Assembly (NCBI GenBank): GCA_964554535.1
Contig: CAZKPB010000005.1
Span: 1 to 64,000 of the forward strand
Length of the DNA stretch: 64,000 nt
Direction of reading: 5' to 3'
Origin: DMER64 sp964554535
GTDB lineage: Bacteria > Bacteroidota > Bacteroidia > Bacteroidales > UBA932
Positions 54,476-62,525 of the stretch are shown piece by piece. The notes under the pieces are model-generated. The model did no database searches. It was not told the origin of the DNA and worked only from the letters and a program-made list of their open reading frames with translations. The position numbers and the translations under genes were made by a program. Positions within the stretch are counted from its first letter, which is position 1. Each line of letters opens with the position of its first letter.

Positions 54476-55357
54476 TTATTTACATTGTTCGGAAAAATGA
54501 CGGGTAAACCACCGCAAGGCTTCACCCAGACTCTCATACCAGTAATAAGAAGCGTGGGCTCCGTTGCGGGTGCGGAACTGGCAGGTAAAACCGGCCTTTT
54601 TCATGGCCTGATAGCAGGCGGCGTTGGCATCAAACAAAAAGTCGTCGTCACCGCAGTCCAATACAAAATGTACGGTTTTGATATTTTCCAGTTGCTCGGG
54701 AGAATAACTGCTAATATCAATGCCGCTGGAAAAAGTATTGCCATAAGGACTTCCTCCTTCTTCCTTTACCAAAGTGGAAGGGACGGCCGCACTCATGGCG
54801 TAAACACTGCTGAACATATCGGGATGAGTTATTCCGTAGGTAAAGGAACCGCCACCACCCATAGACAGCCCGCCAATGGCACGGTGCCCCTTGTCTGCAA
54901 TGACACGGTAGTGTGATTCAATAAAGGGAACAAGTTCATTAAAGAAATAATCTTCATATTTCCAGTTGTCACGGTTAAAATAGCCCATAGTACCTTCCGT
55001 GGCGTTAGGGCATACAATAACCATTTCACAAGCCATTCCGTCGGCTACGGCTTTGGTAATGGCTTCATTGATCATACCGCCGGGGATGTTGGCCCATTCC
55101 CAGTCATTTTCATTGGCGCCGTGCAGCAAATACACTACAGGGTATTTACGGTCGGTTTCTTTGGTATAGCTCTTGGGCAGATATACAGTAAAGTTTTTGT
55201 CGTAATTGAGGATTTCACTGTAAAAATACAGGTGTTCAATAGGCAGAGGGAATACGCGTGCCTGATGTTTGGCAGGATCCTGCGGTTTGGCTTCTTGAGC
55301 GTTTACGGTAAGAGAAAGGGCAACAAGAGCCACAAACAGGGTAAAAAGTTTTTTCAT
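54476..55357 (-). CDS. Secreted CE1-type esterase
   Basis: This 293-residue protein has a signal peptide ending at VNAQ (residue 21) and the single-domain putative-esterase fold of CE1 feruloyl and acetyl-xylan esterases. YLLHGANENDWEW (76-88), the nucleophile elbow GLSMGGG with Ser165 and a late NGAHASYYW histidine are clear. It lacks the N-terminal CBM48-like domain found in the two related genes further upstream. It is the last gene of the minus-strand run in locus 2. Confidence 0.9.
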   Translation of the reverse strand: MKKLFTLFVALVALSLTVNAQEAKPQDPAKHQARVFPLPIEHLYFYSEILNYDKNFTVYLPKSYTKETDRKYPVVYLLHGANENDWEWANIPGGMINEAITKAVADGMACEMVIVCPNATEGTMGYFNRDNWKYEDYFFNELVPFIESHYRVIADKGHRAIGGLSMGGGGSFTYGITHPDMFSSVYAMSAAVPSTLVKEEGGSPYGNTFSSGIDISSYSPEQLENIKTVHFVLDCGDDDFLFDANAACYQAMKKAGFTCQFRTRNGAHASYYWYESLGEALRWFTRHFSEQCK

Positions 55358-55362
55358 AATAG

Positions 55363-56898
55363 TTATTTAATGGTAATAATAGTGCGTAAATAATGGGTCA
55401 TAGCCGGAGTCCCGTTGTCGGTAGCGGTCAGTACCAGGTGAATGGTGTCCCCGCTTTGGGCATCGGTCGGAATAGTAACCGCGGTGGAAGCAGCCGCAGG
55501 AGTGGCAATAGTCACGTCACCCTTATAGCTGCCCACCTTGTACTGGGCCCAGCCAAAGGTAAGGGCGTTACCATCGGGATCCGTGGCAGCCACTTTGATT
55601 TTGACTGTTTTCCCGGCGGCGGCTTCAAGAGCTTTCGGACCGGCCAGCACGGGTTCGTGGTTGGCCTCGGCAAAGTTGGGGGTTACCGTCCAGGCCAGGC
55701 GGGCGGCAAAATTGTTTTGAATGGCAGGCAGAAAATCGGGTAACACGGGGTCTTTGACCGTACGCATGGCGTAGGGTGCAGTGGCTCCCGCCGCTTTTTC
55801 CTCGGCCGTCATTTCTTTCTTGCGACCGGCCCACCCGCCGTATTCCTGTCCCTGGTAGGCGCGCAGGCCGTTTCCAATGAGGTTGAGGAACATAGGCGTG
55901 TCACCCTCGCTGATGAAAGAACCGGCAGGTTGTACGGGAGACCATACCCAGTAGCCCATTTCCTGCAATTGTTGGGTCGTGTATTCGGTGAATCCAAAAT
56001 AGTCGGCAAAGTCACCGGGAACCATTTGTTTGCCGTCACCCCATACGCGGTACAATTCACCAAAGATGCCTTTGGAGCGGATGTTTTGTTGGGTCCAGTC
56101 GGCACAGAAATAGACCGTGTCGGCCGGGTCGGCCACGCCTCTCTTGGCACCGTAGCCTAAACTGATGACGCCCGAATTGAGAATGACGGATTCTACGTCG
56201 GGCCAGTTAGGTCTTACATAACCGCTGTAAGTGGTATCCTGTTGTCCGGAAAGACAGAATTTGGCCTTGGCGGACACTTTGGCTTTTACAGCTTCCCATT
56301 GGGGAGTACCCTTATATTGTTCTTCAATGGATTTGAGAGCACGCGAGGCCGTGCTGGGGCCACCCCATACCTGAATGAACACCGGACGCGGGTCGTCGTC
56401 CAACAGGACTTTTTTGATGAGGTCAGAGCCCGGGGTATCTTTTGAAATATCCCCTTCAAATTCCACATTGCCCCAGTATATCATTGATTTAAGCTTGTCA
56501 GGGGTAGGATAATTGGGGTTATGTACTTTAAGATTCTCATAGACAGAAGCATAGGCTTCAATGTCCGTGTCAATGAAACGCTCTCCATCGGCCCAGCGCC
56601 AGTGCGTTTGGGGACCCAGATCACGACCCTCACGGGAATATTCGCGTCCGGGCATATACTGTGTGGTACCCTTGCCATCACCCTTCCAATGAAACTGGCT
56701 GCTGGCGTAAATAATCCCTTCCGTATCAAAATCCGTGGAAAACAGAAGGTAGCGAATCAGCGAATTGTGGTCGTCCAACTCGGGGTCGCAGGTGACAATG
56801 ACCCTGGGCTTTTCCACCGCAGTTTGCGTCGCGGCGGCACAACCCGCAAGGGCCAGCGCGGCCGCGCAAAAGGCAATGAATGTGTATGTTTTTCTCAT
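55363..56898 (-). CDS. Sde182-like (DUF1593) lipoprotein, copy 1
   Basis: This 511-residue protein carries the DUF1593 domain, a nucleoside-hydrolase-like fold known from Saccharophagus Sde182, and the matching C-terminal beta domain (about 420-511). The lipid cysteine is Cys20. The metal-like acidic cluster reads CDPELDDHNS (from about 36). Further landmarks are VWGGPSTASRAL and the late TDPDGN in the beta domain. Sde182 was reported to bind cellulose; whether members cleave a glycosidic bond is not settled to my knowledge. It lies five bases before the CE1 esterase and is closest in sequence to copy 2. Confidence 0.87.
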   Translation of the reverse strand: MRKTYTFIAFCAAALALAGCAAATQTAVEKPRVIVTCDPELDDHNSLIRYLLFSTDFDTEGIIYASSQFHWKGDGKGTTQYMPGREYSREGRDLGPQTHWRWADGERFIDTDIEAYASVYENLKVHNPNYPTPDKLKSMIYWGNVEFEGDISKDTPGSDLIKKVLLDDDPRPVFIQVWGGPSTASRALKSIEEQYKGTPQWEAVKAKVSAKAKFCLSGQQDTTYSGYVRPNWPDVESVILNSGVISLGYGAKRGVADPADTVYFCADWTQQNIRSKGIFGELYRVWGDGKQMVPGDFADYFGFTEYTTQQLQEMGYWVWSPVQPAGSFISEGDTPMFLNLIGNGLRAYQGQEYGGWAGRKKEMTAEEKAAGATAPYAMRTVKDPVLPDFLPAIQNNFAARLAWTVTPNFAEANHEPVLAGPKALEAAAGKTVKIKVAATDPDGNALTFGWAQYKVGSYKGDVTIATPAAASTAVTIPTDAQSGDTIHLVLTATDNGTPAMTHYLRTIITIK

Positions 56899-56924
56899 AA
56901 AATAGAGGATTTATAACAAACCAA

Positions 56925-56948
56925 GGAGTTCCGATCTCTCGGAACTCC
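56925..56948 (-). other. Intercistronic hairpin
   Basis: GGAGTTCCGA (56925-56934) pairs perfectly with TCGGAACTCC (56939-56948) around TCTC. It lies between the CBM48-CE1 gene and Sde182-like copy 1. T-rich sequence follows on the minus strand, so it may be a weak terminator or a stability element. Confidence 0.65.
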
Positions 56949-56980
56949 ATTACAAATAACAACTTACCTAAAAACACACA

Positions 56981-58144
56981 TTACTTGAAGAGCAGCGGAG
57001 CAAAAATGGAGAGGTAAATTCTCCAGTTTTTCCATACGTGTCCGCCACCGTTCTCATAATATGTATACTTCATACCCACCTTGTCCAATTCGGCACGCAG
57101 GTTGGCACTGGACTTATATACCATATCTTCGTTACCGCAGCCAATCCAATAGAGTTTTACTCCATCGTTTTTCTGCTGGGTGAAAGAGGCATCCATCTCG
57201 GCATCGGCATTGCGGATACCGGAAGAGAATACGCCAATATAATCAAATGTATTTCTATACAATCTGGAAACGGAAACGGTGTGACCGCCACCCATTGACA
57301 GACCGGCTACGACGCGGCCGCTCTTTTTGGGAATAGTGCGATAGTTCTTGTCCACAAAGTTTACAATTTCCATAAAGTTCTTTACAAACTTACCGTCGGG
57401 GTCAGAGAAATGATAGGGTTTGTAGTAACCTAACGCACTTTCTCCGGGGGCGGCCTGCATCATGGCGTGACCGTTGGGCATAACCACAATCATAGGCTGG
57501 GCTTTACCCTGGGCAATAAGGTTATCCAGAATCTGGCAGGTACGGCCAAAGATTACCCATTCGTTTTCATCACCACCGCTACCATGTAACAGGTACAGTA
57601 CGGGGTATTTGGTTTTGGATGTTTCATATCCGTATGGAGTGTATACATTCATACGGCGGTCGATGCCAATACCTTCTGAATGATACCAACGGGCAGATAG
57701 CGTTCCGTGAGGCACGTCTTTTACTGCATAATAGTCAGCCTGACCGTTACCTACCAAAAACACGTTGTTTACGGTACCAAAATCACGGTAAACGTGCGGG
57801 TTATTGGGGTCCAGGGTAGCCACACCGTCCACTACAAACATATAACTGTATAATTCTGAAGGCAGCGGTTCTGATGTGTATTCCCAAACACCGTCTTTTT
57901 CTTCCATCTGTAGCAGGCCGATACCTACCATACCGCCAATGGGGTTCTTTTCAGCGACTTTAGCAAAGTCACCGGCTATCTGTACGTTGTGTGCCTTTGG
58001 GGCAATAAATCTAAAGGTCACAGTGTTGTCCGGGTTTACCACCGCGGATTCAATTTTCTGCGAAATAAACAAGTTTTGTTGGGCAGAAGCGCTAATTCCA
58101 AAAAGGACTACCGCAAGCGCTGTCAGGATTGTTTTTTTATTCAT
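56981..58144 (-). CDS. CBM48-like domain plus CE1 esterase, copy 1
   Basis: This 387-residue secreted protein has a signal peptide ending at SAQ (about 22), an early-set beta domain of the CBM48 type (about 25-135, with TVTFRFIAPKAHNVQIAGDF), and a CE1 esterase domain. The nucleophile elbow is GLSMGGG with Ser283 and the histidine is in GGGHVWKNWR near the C terminus. This architecture is known from feruloyl and acetyl-xylan esterases of gut Bacteroidetes. It is closely similar to the protein of 61325-62521. It lies between two Sde182-like genes. Confidence 0.9.
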   Translation of the reverse strand: MNKKTILTALAVVLFGISASAQQNLFISQKIESAVVNPDNTVTFRFIAPKAHNVQIAGDFAKVAEKNPIGGMVGIGLLQMEEKDGVWEYTSEPLPSELYSYMFVVDGVATLDPNNPHVYRDFGTVNNVFLVGNGQADYYAVKDVPHGTLSARWYHSEGIGIDRRMNVYTPYGYETSKTKYPVLYLLHGSGGDENEWVIFGRTCQILDNLIAQGKAQPMIVVMPNGHAMMQAAPGESALGYYKPYHFSDPDGKFVKNFMEIVNFVDKNYRTIPKKSGRVVAGLSMGGGHTVSVSRLYRNTFDYIGVFSSGIRNADAEMDASFTQQKNDGVKLYWIGCGNEDMVYKSSANLRAELDKVGMKYTYYENGGGHVWKNWRIYLSIFAPLLFK

Positions 58145-58175
58145 TGTGAATATGGGTTAAAATATTTGATGGGTA

Positions 58176-59783
58176 TTAAATTACTGTAATAACAGTTCTG
58201 AGGTAACGGGTAAGGGCCGGGGTCCCGTGGTCAATAGCCTGGAGTACAAAGTGAATGGTATCACCGGCTTTGGCATCTGCAGGCACTGTAAAAGTAGTCT
58301 GAGCCTGATTGGGAGTATCTACAGAAAGGGTTCCTTCATAGGTACCTACGGGAAAATACCACCATTGAATATCCATTGCATCACCGTCGGGATCAACGGC
58401 TTTAGCTTTAATGGTCACTTTCTGACCGACTTTGGCATTGATGTCAAACGGACCGGTTACTGCGGGATAGTGGTTGGCATCAGCATAATTGGGAGTTACG
58501 GACCATTTCATACGGGCCGCTTCTGACAGGTTCCGCTCGGGAGACATATTGGGAAAGGTGTGGTCTTCTTTGGCCGAGGCCGCCGTTCCCATACCCATAC
58601 CGCCCAACAGCGCCGCCATATCGGGCGCGGGGCCACCCTTGAGGGCCGCTTCCACATTGCGGTTATGCATAGACATAATGTTGGTGGACATATACGTGGG
58701 ATGACCTGACTTGGGAGTGCCGCTCTTGGCATCCCACCGACCTGCCCAGCCGCCCCAAGTCGGGTCAATCCAGGCGCGCAAACCGTTGTCAATAAGATTA
58801 TAGTAACATCCACTGTCACCGTCTCCGTAAAGTGTGCCAATGGGTTGCGGACGGGTCCACATTATGTAGCCCATCTTGGCCAGCTCGGGGATGGATTCGC
58901 CTTTATAAGGTCCAATCACATCCATTACGTCTCCGGGAACCATTTGTTTACCGTCTCCCCAGCAACGTACCAGGGCGCCGATGGGTCCTATGCGCATATT
59001 GTCGGCAGTCCAGTCGGGAGAAGTGAGGTACGCGTAGGGGGCGTTGTCGTAACGACCCATACCGCCACGGAGGTTCTGTACGTAAGCATCGGGCCAGTTG
59101 ACGGCAATGTACTTGTTGTACGCGTTGTCCTGGTCACCGGAAAGGCAGAGCACAATCTTGTCACATACTTTTTTGTAGATGGCTTCCCATTCTGCGGTGC
59201 CTTTGTAGTCATCCTCAATGGAGCGTAAAGCCGCCGCAATGGAAGAAGAGCCGCCCCAGGCCTGTAAGAACAGGGGGCCCGGTTTGTCATCCAGAATGTT
59301 TTTCTTGATAAGATTGGAACCGTCGGTATCTTCATCGTAAACCCCTTCAAAAGCGCAATTCCCGTATACGGTTACCGAGCGCAGGTATTCCGGGGTGGGA
59401 TAACCGGGATCATGTACCTTCAAATTGGTATAGCATTTTTCATAGGCATCAATAATGTCGTCAATGAAACGCTCGTCCTGAGCAAAACGCCAGGAAGTCT
59501 GAGGGCCTAAGCCCAGGGCATCGTATTCGCTGCCTTCCACAAACTGGGTTTTTCCGGTACCGTCCCCTCTCCAATGGAACCGGCTGCTGGTATAAACCAG
59601 TCCGTCAATCTGGAAGTCGGTGGCGTGTAACAAGAAACGGATCATTGAGTTGTTGTCGTCCAGTTCGGGGTCGCAGGTCACAATGGTACGCGGTTTGGTA
59701 TACACTCCGTCTGCCGATGCCGAGCAACTTGCCAAGGCCACGCCGGCCACCAGCAGAGCTACAAGAGTTGTTTTAATTTTCAT
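58176..59783 (-). CDS. Sde182-like (DUF1593) lipoprotein, copy 2
   Basis: This 535-residue protein is the closest relative of copy 1 in the window. The lipid cysteine is Cys19. The acidic cluster is CDPELDDNNS, followed by LHATDFQIDGLVYTSSRFHW. It has an extra Gly/Ala/Met-rich insertion (about 390-420, with AALLGGMGMG) not present in copy 1. The C-terminal beta domain includes AVDPDGDAMDIQWW. It starts 12 bases after copy 3. Confidence 0.87.
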   Translation of the reverse strand: MKIKTTLVALLVAGVALASCSASADGVYTKPRTIVTCDPELDDNNSMIRFLLHATDFQIDGLVYTSSRFHWRGDGTGKTQFVEGSEYDALGLGPQTSWRFAQDERFIDDIIDAYEKCYTNLKVHDPGYPTPEYLRSVTVYGNCAFEGVYDEDTDGSNLIKKNILDDKPGPLFLQAWGGSSSIAAALRSIEDDYKGTAEWEAIYKKVCDKIVLCLSGDQDNAYNKYIAVNWPDAYVQNLRGGMGRYDNAPYAYLTSPDWTADNMRIGPIGALVRCWGDGKQMVPGDVMDVIGPYKGESIPELAKMGYIMWTRPQPIGTLYGDGDSGCYYNLIDNGLRAWIDPTWGGWAGRWDAKSGTPKSGHPTYMSTNIMSMHNRNVEAALKGGPAPDMAALLGGMGMGTAASAKEDHTFPNMSPERNLSEAARMKWSVTPNYADANHYPAVTGPFDINAKVGQKVTIKAKAVDPDGDAMDIQWWYFPVGTYEGTLSVDTPNQAQTTFTVPADAKAGDTIHFVLQAIDHGTPALTRYLRTVITVI

Positions 59784-59795
59784 ATAAGTCTATCC

Positions 59796-61298
59796 TTATT
59801 TAACCGTAATTACATATTGTGCAAAGCGCGTCATGGGACGTTCGGCAATATCCTGAACCTCCATATTGACGGCAAAAATTTGTCCGGACTGTGCATCAGC
59901 GGGTACCGTAAAGTCGGCGCTCCAGGTGTTTACTGCCGTTACGGGCAGGTCTTCGCCTTTACCGTCTTTGTAGGTAGCGGAATAGCCGGGAGCCCACCAG
60001 GTCACATTCATCTTGTCGCCTTCGGGATCCACTGCCGAACCGATCATTCTTACCGTTTCTCCGGGGGCTGCCGTAAAGTCAAGCACAGGGGCGCTTACAA
60101 TGGGTGCATGGTTGCAATCAGCAGGTTCGCAGATAGCCCAGTCGGCACGGGCGGCCAATTCTTCAAACAGAATCCGGGTATTGCGGGTGGCACGGTTGTT
60201 TACCTCTTTGCGAAAGCCAATATTGATAAACGAGGCACAGCCAAACTGACAAGCCATCCAGTCGTAGGGATCAAAGTCCATACGCGGACGTTCTAGCAGA
60301 CCTTCCGGTCCCCAGCCCTGCCGGGCAGACTCGGCCCAGTCCATATAGGTAATCAGCCCGTAGTTGTAAATAAGGGGTTCTCCATAGATAGCGCGTCCTT
60401 CTCCCATCAGCCAGAACTGGTCCATCAATTTGCCGTGGTCAAATTTAAAGGCATCGCACAGGTAGTCGCCTTGGTAATAAGGCAACACTTCTTCAGGAGC
60501 CGTTACGGCAGAGAAGAACTGGCCGTAACCGCCAAAGCCCATTATACCACGTGAGCTTTGCAAACCGGGGAACATTTCATCAATCTTACTGTCGGCACGG
60601 CAGTTGTCTTCACCGCTACCACTGATTCTTACCTTTGCTACCACCTTGGCCAAAACGGCATCCCACTGGGGAGTTCCGTGGTATTTTTCATAGATGCTGT
60701 ACAGCGCACGTACTGTGGTATTGATACCGCCCCAATGCTGAATGTACAAGGGGCGCATATCGTCGTCCATAATGCAGTCCACAATAAAGTCGGAGCCTTC
60801 CGTTTCAAAACGGTAGTCGCCTTCAAATTCTATATTACCGACTTTGGTAATGCTTCTAATATAGTCGGGCGTGGGAAAATTGGGATTGTTCTTGCTCAAC
60901 AGCACATAGTCTTTTTCATAGCAATCCATAATACGGGGCAACCAGGTAGGATCAACGGGACGGTATTCTCGCAATCCACCTGCATTTTCTACCGTGTGGC
61001 CACAATGCATGGCATTACATCTCCAGTGGGGAGTGATTTCACCCAGAGTATGCAGCCCGCCGTCCCCGCTGAAGTGATACATCCCTGCGGTCCATACAAT
61101 ACCTGCTATATCATAGTTGTCGGCATACATCAGGCTTAAGATGACGCCGTTCATATCATCAATCTCAAGGTCGGTCGTAATAAGAATACGTTCCTGGGTG
61201 CTTTTGTCAATTTCTTCCGGCATAACCACAGTAGGGGTACTGCAACCGGTAAGAAAGGCTACCGTCCCTACCGCCAGGATATTTTTTAATAAATTCAT
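59796..61298 (-). CDS. Sde182-like (DUF1593) lipoprotein, copy 3 (divergent)
   Basis: This 500-residue protein has the same two-domain layout as copies 1 and 2 but is much less similar. The lipid cysteine is Cys19. The acidic cluster reads TTDLEIDDMNG in place of CDPELDD. The beta domain keeps SAVDPEGDKMNVTWW. The divergence suggests a different ligand or a non-redundant role. It lies 26 bases after the second CBM48-CE1 gene. Confidence 0.84.
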   Translation of the reverse strand: MNLLKNILAVGTVAFLTGCSTPTVVMPEEIDKSTQERILITTDLEIDDMNGVILSLMYADNYDIAGIVWTAGMYHFSGDGGLHTLGEITPHWRCNAMHCGHTVENAGGLREYRPVDPTWLPRIMDCYEKDYVLLSKNNPNFPTPDYIRSITKVGNIEFEGDYRFETEGSDFIVDCIMDDDMRPLYIQHWGGINTTVRALYSIYEKYHGTPQWDAVLAKVVAKVRISGSGEDNCRADSKIDEMFPGLQSSRGIMGFGGYGQFFSAVTAPEEVLPYYQGDYLCDAFKFDHGKLMDQFWLMGEGRAIYGEPLIYNYGLITYMDWAESARQGWGPEGLLERPRMDFDPYDWMACQFGCASFINIGFRKEVNNRATRNTRILFEELAARADWAICEPADCNHAPIVSAPVLDFTAAPGETVRMIGSAVDPEGDKMNVTWWAPGYSATYKDGKGEDLPVTAVNTWSADFTVPADAQSGQIFAVNMEVQDIAERPMTRFAQYVITVK

Positions 61299-61324
61299 AG
61301 TGCTTTTACAGTTTTAGGTTGTTT

Positions 61325-62521
61325 TTATTTAAAGAGCATCGGGGCAAAAACAGACAGGTATATTCTCCAGTTTTTCCAGATGTGACCGCCTTCTGTTTCC
61401 AGATATGTATATTTATAACCTTTGGCATCAAGATTTTCGCGGAATTTCTTGTTGGCCGCATACAGGAAATCGGTATTCCCTATACCGGTCCAATAGAGCT
61501 TCACACCTTTCTTGAACTGAGTATCCAGTTTCCCTTCCAGATTGGCATAAATGGGAGACACGGAGGCATCCGTGACCCCAAGGGCGGCCGAGAACAACCC
61601 CACGTAAGCAAATACGTCAGGGTTATTGGCCGATATAAACGCCGAGTGGAACCCGCCCATAGAAAGACCGGCAATGGCCCGTCCGTCCTTTTTGGCAATG
61701 GTGCGGTAGTTGCTGTCCACAAATTGCACGATTTCCATAAAATAGGTTTCAAATTCCCCGTCCATAGAACCGTGGTCAAAATAATGTGGCTTGTAATAGC
61801 CTAAGCTGCTCTCTCCGGGAGCCGCCTGCATGGCGGTATGACCGTTGGTCATTACCACCATCATTGGCTTGGCTTTTCCTTGGGCAATCAGATTGTCCAT
61901 AATCTGACAAGCACGTCCAAAGATCACCCATTCGTCTTCATCGCCACCCATACCGTGAAGCAGGTACAATACCGGGTATTTTTGTTTTCCCGAGACTTCA
62001 TAACCGTAAGGAGTGTACACATTGATCCGGCGGTCCGTTTTCAAACCCTCAGAGTGGTACCAGCGGTGAGACAATGTACCGTGAGGTACTTCATTTACTT
62101 TGTACAGGTCACCCCGGCCGTTGCCCACAATAAACACATTGGTAACAGTGGCAAAATCGCGGTAAACGTATGGATGATTGAGATCAAGGGTGGGAACTCC
62201 ATCCACCAGAAACTCATAACTATACAACTCTGACGGTAGCGGTTGTGAAGTGTATTCCCAGACTCCACCCTCGCCTTCTTTCATTTCCACCACACCGGAA
62301 CCAACCATCCCGTTTACGTGTTCCTCCATCACCTCGTTTACAAAATCACCTGCAATCTGCACGCTATGTGCTTTTGGGGCAATAAACCTAAATGTAACCG
62401 AATTATCATCGCTAACCACCACAGACTCTATTTTTTGTGAAATAAACAAGTTCTGTTGCGCACGTGCAGAGATTGAACCCAATAGGGCCAGAGCAACCGT
62501 AAGTACAAAGATTTTTTTCAT
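61325..62521 (-). CDS. CBM48-like domain plus CE1 esterase, copy 2
   Basis: This 398-residue secreted protein repeats the architecture of 56981-58144: signal peptide to SARAQ, a CBM48-like beta domain (about 25-137), and a CE1 esterase with GLSMGG, Ser287, and a C-terminal EGGHIWKNWR histidine. Most of the first 130 residues and the region around YPVLYLLHG are nearly identical to copy 1; loops between 235 and 260 differ. It lies four bases after the susD gene, so it belongs to the same transcript. Confidence 0.9.
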   Translation of the reverse strand: MKKIFVLTVALALLGSISARAQQNLFISQKIESVVVSDDNSVTFRFIAPKAHSVQIAGDFVNEVMEEHVNGMVGSGVVEMKEGEGGVWEYTSQPLPSELYSYEFLVDGVPTLDLNHPYVYRDFATVTNVFIVGNGRGDLYKVNEVPHGTLSHRWYHSEGLKTDRRINVYTPYGYEVSGKQKYPVLYLLHGMGGDEDEWVIFGRACQIMDNLIAQGKAKPMMVVMTNGHTAMQAAPGESSLGYYKPHYFDHGSMDGEFETYFMEIVQFVDSNYRTIAKKDGRAIAGLSMGGFHSAFISANNPDVFAYVGLFSAALGVTDASVSPIYANLEGKLDTQFKKGVKLYWTGIGNTDFLYAANKKFRENLDAKGYKYTYLETEGGHIWKNWRIYLSVFAPMLFK

Positions 62522-62525
62522 AATA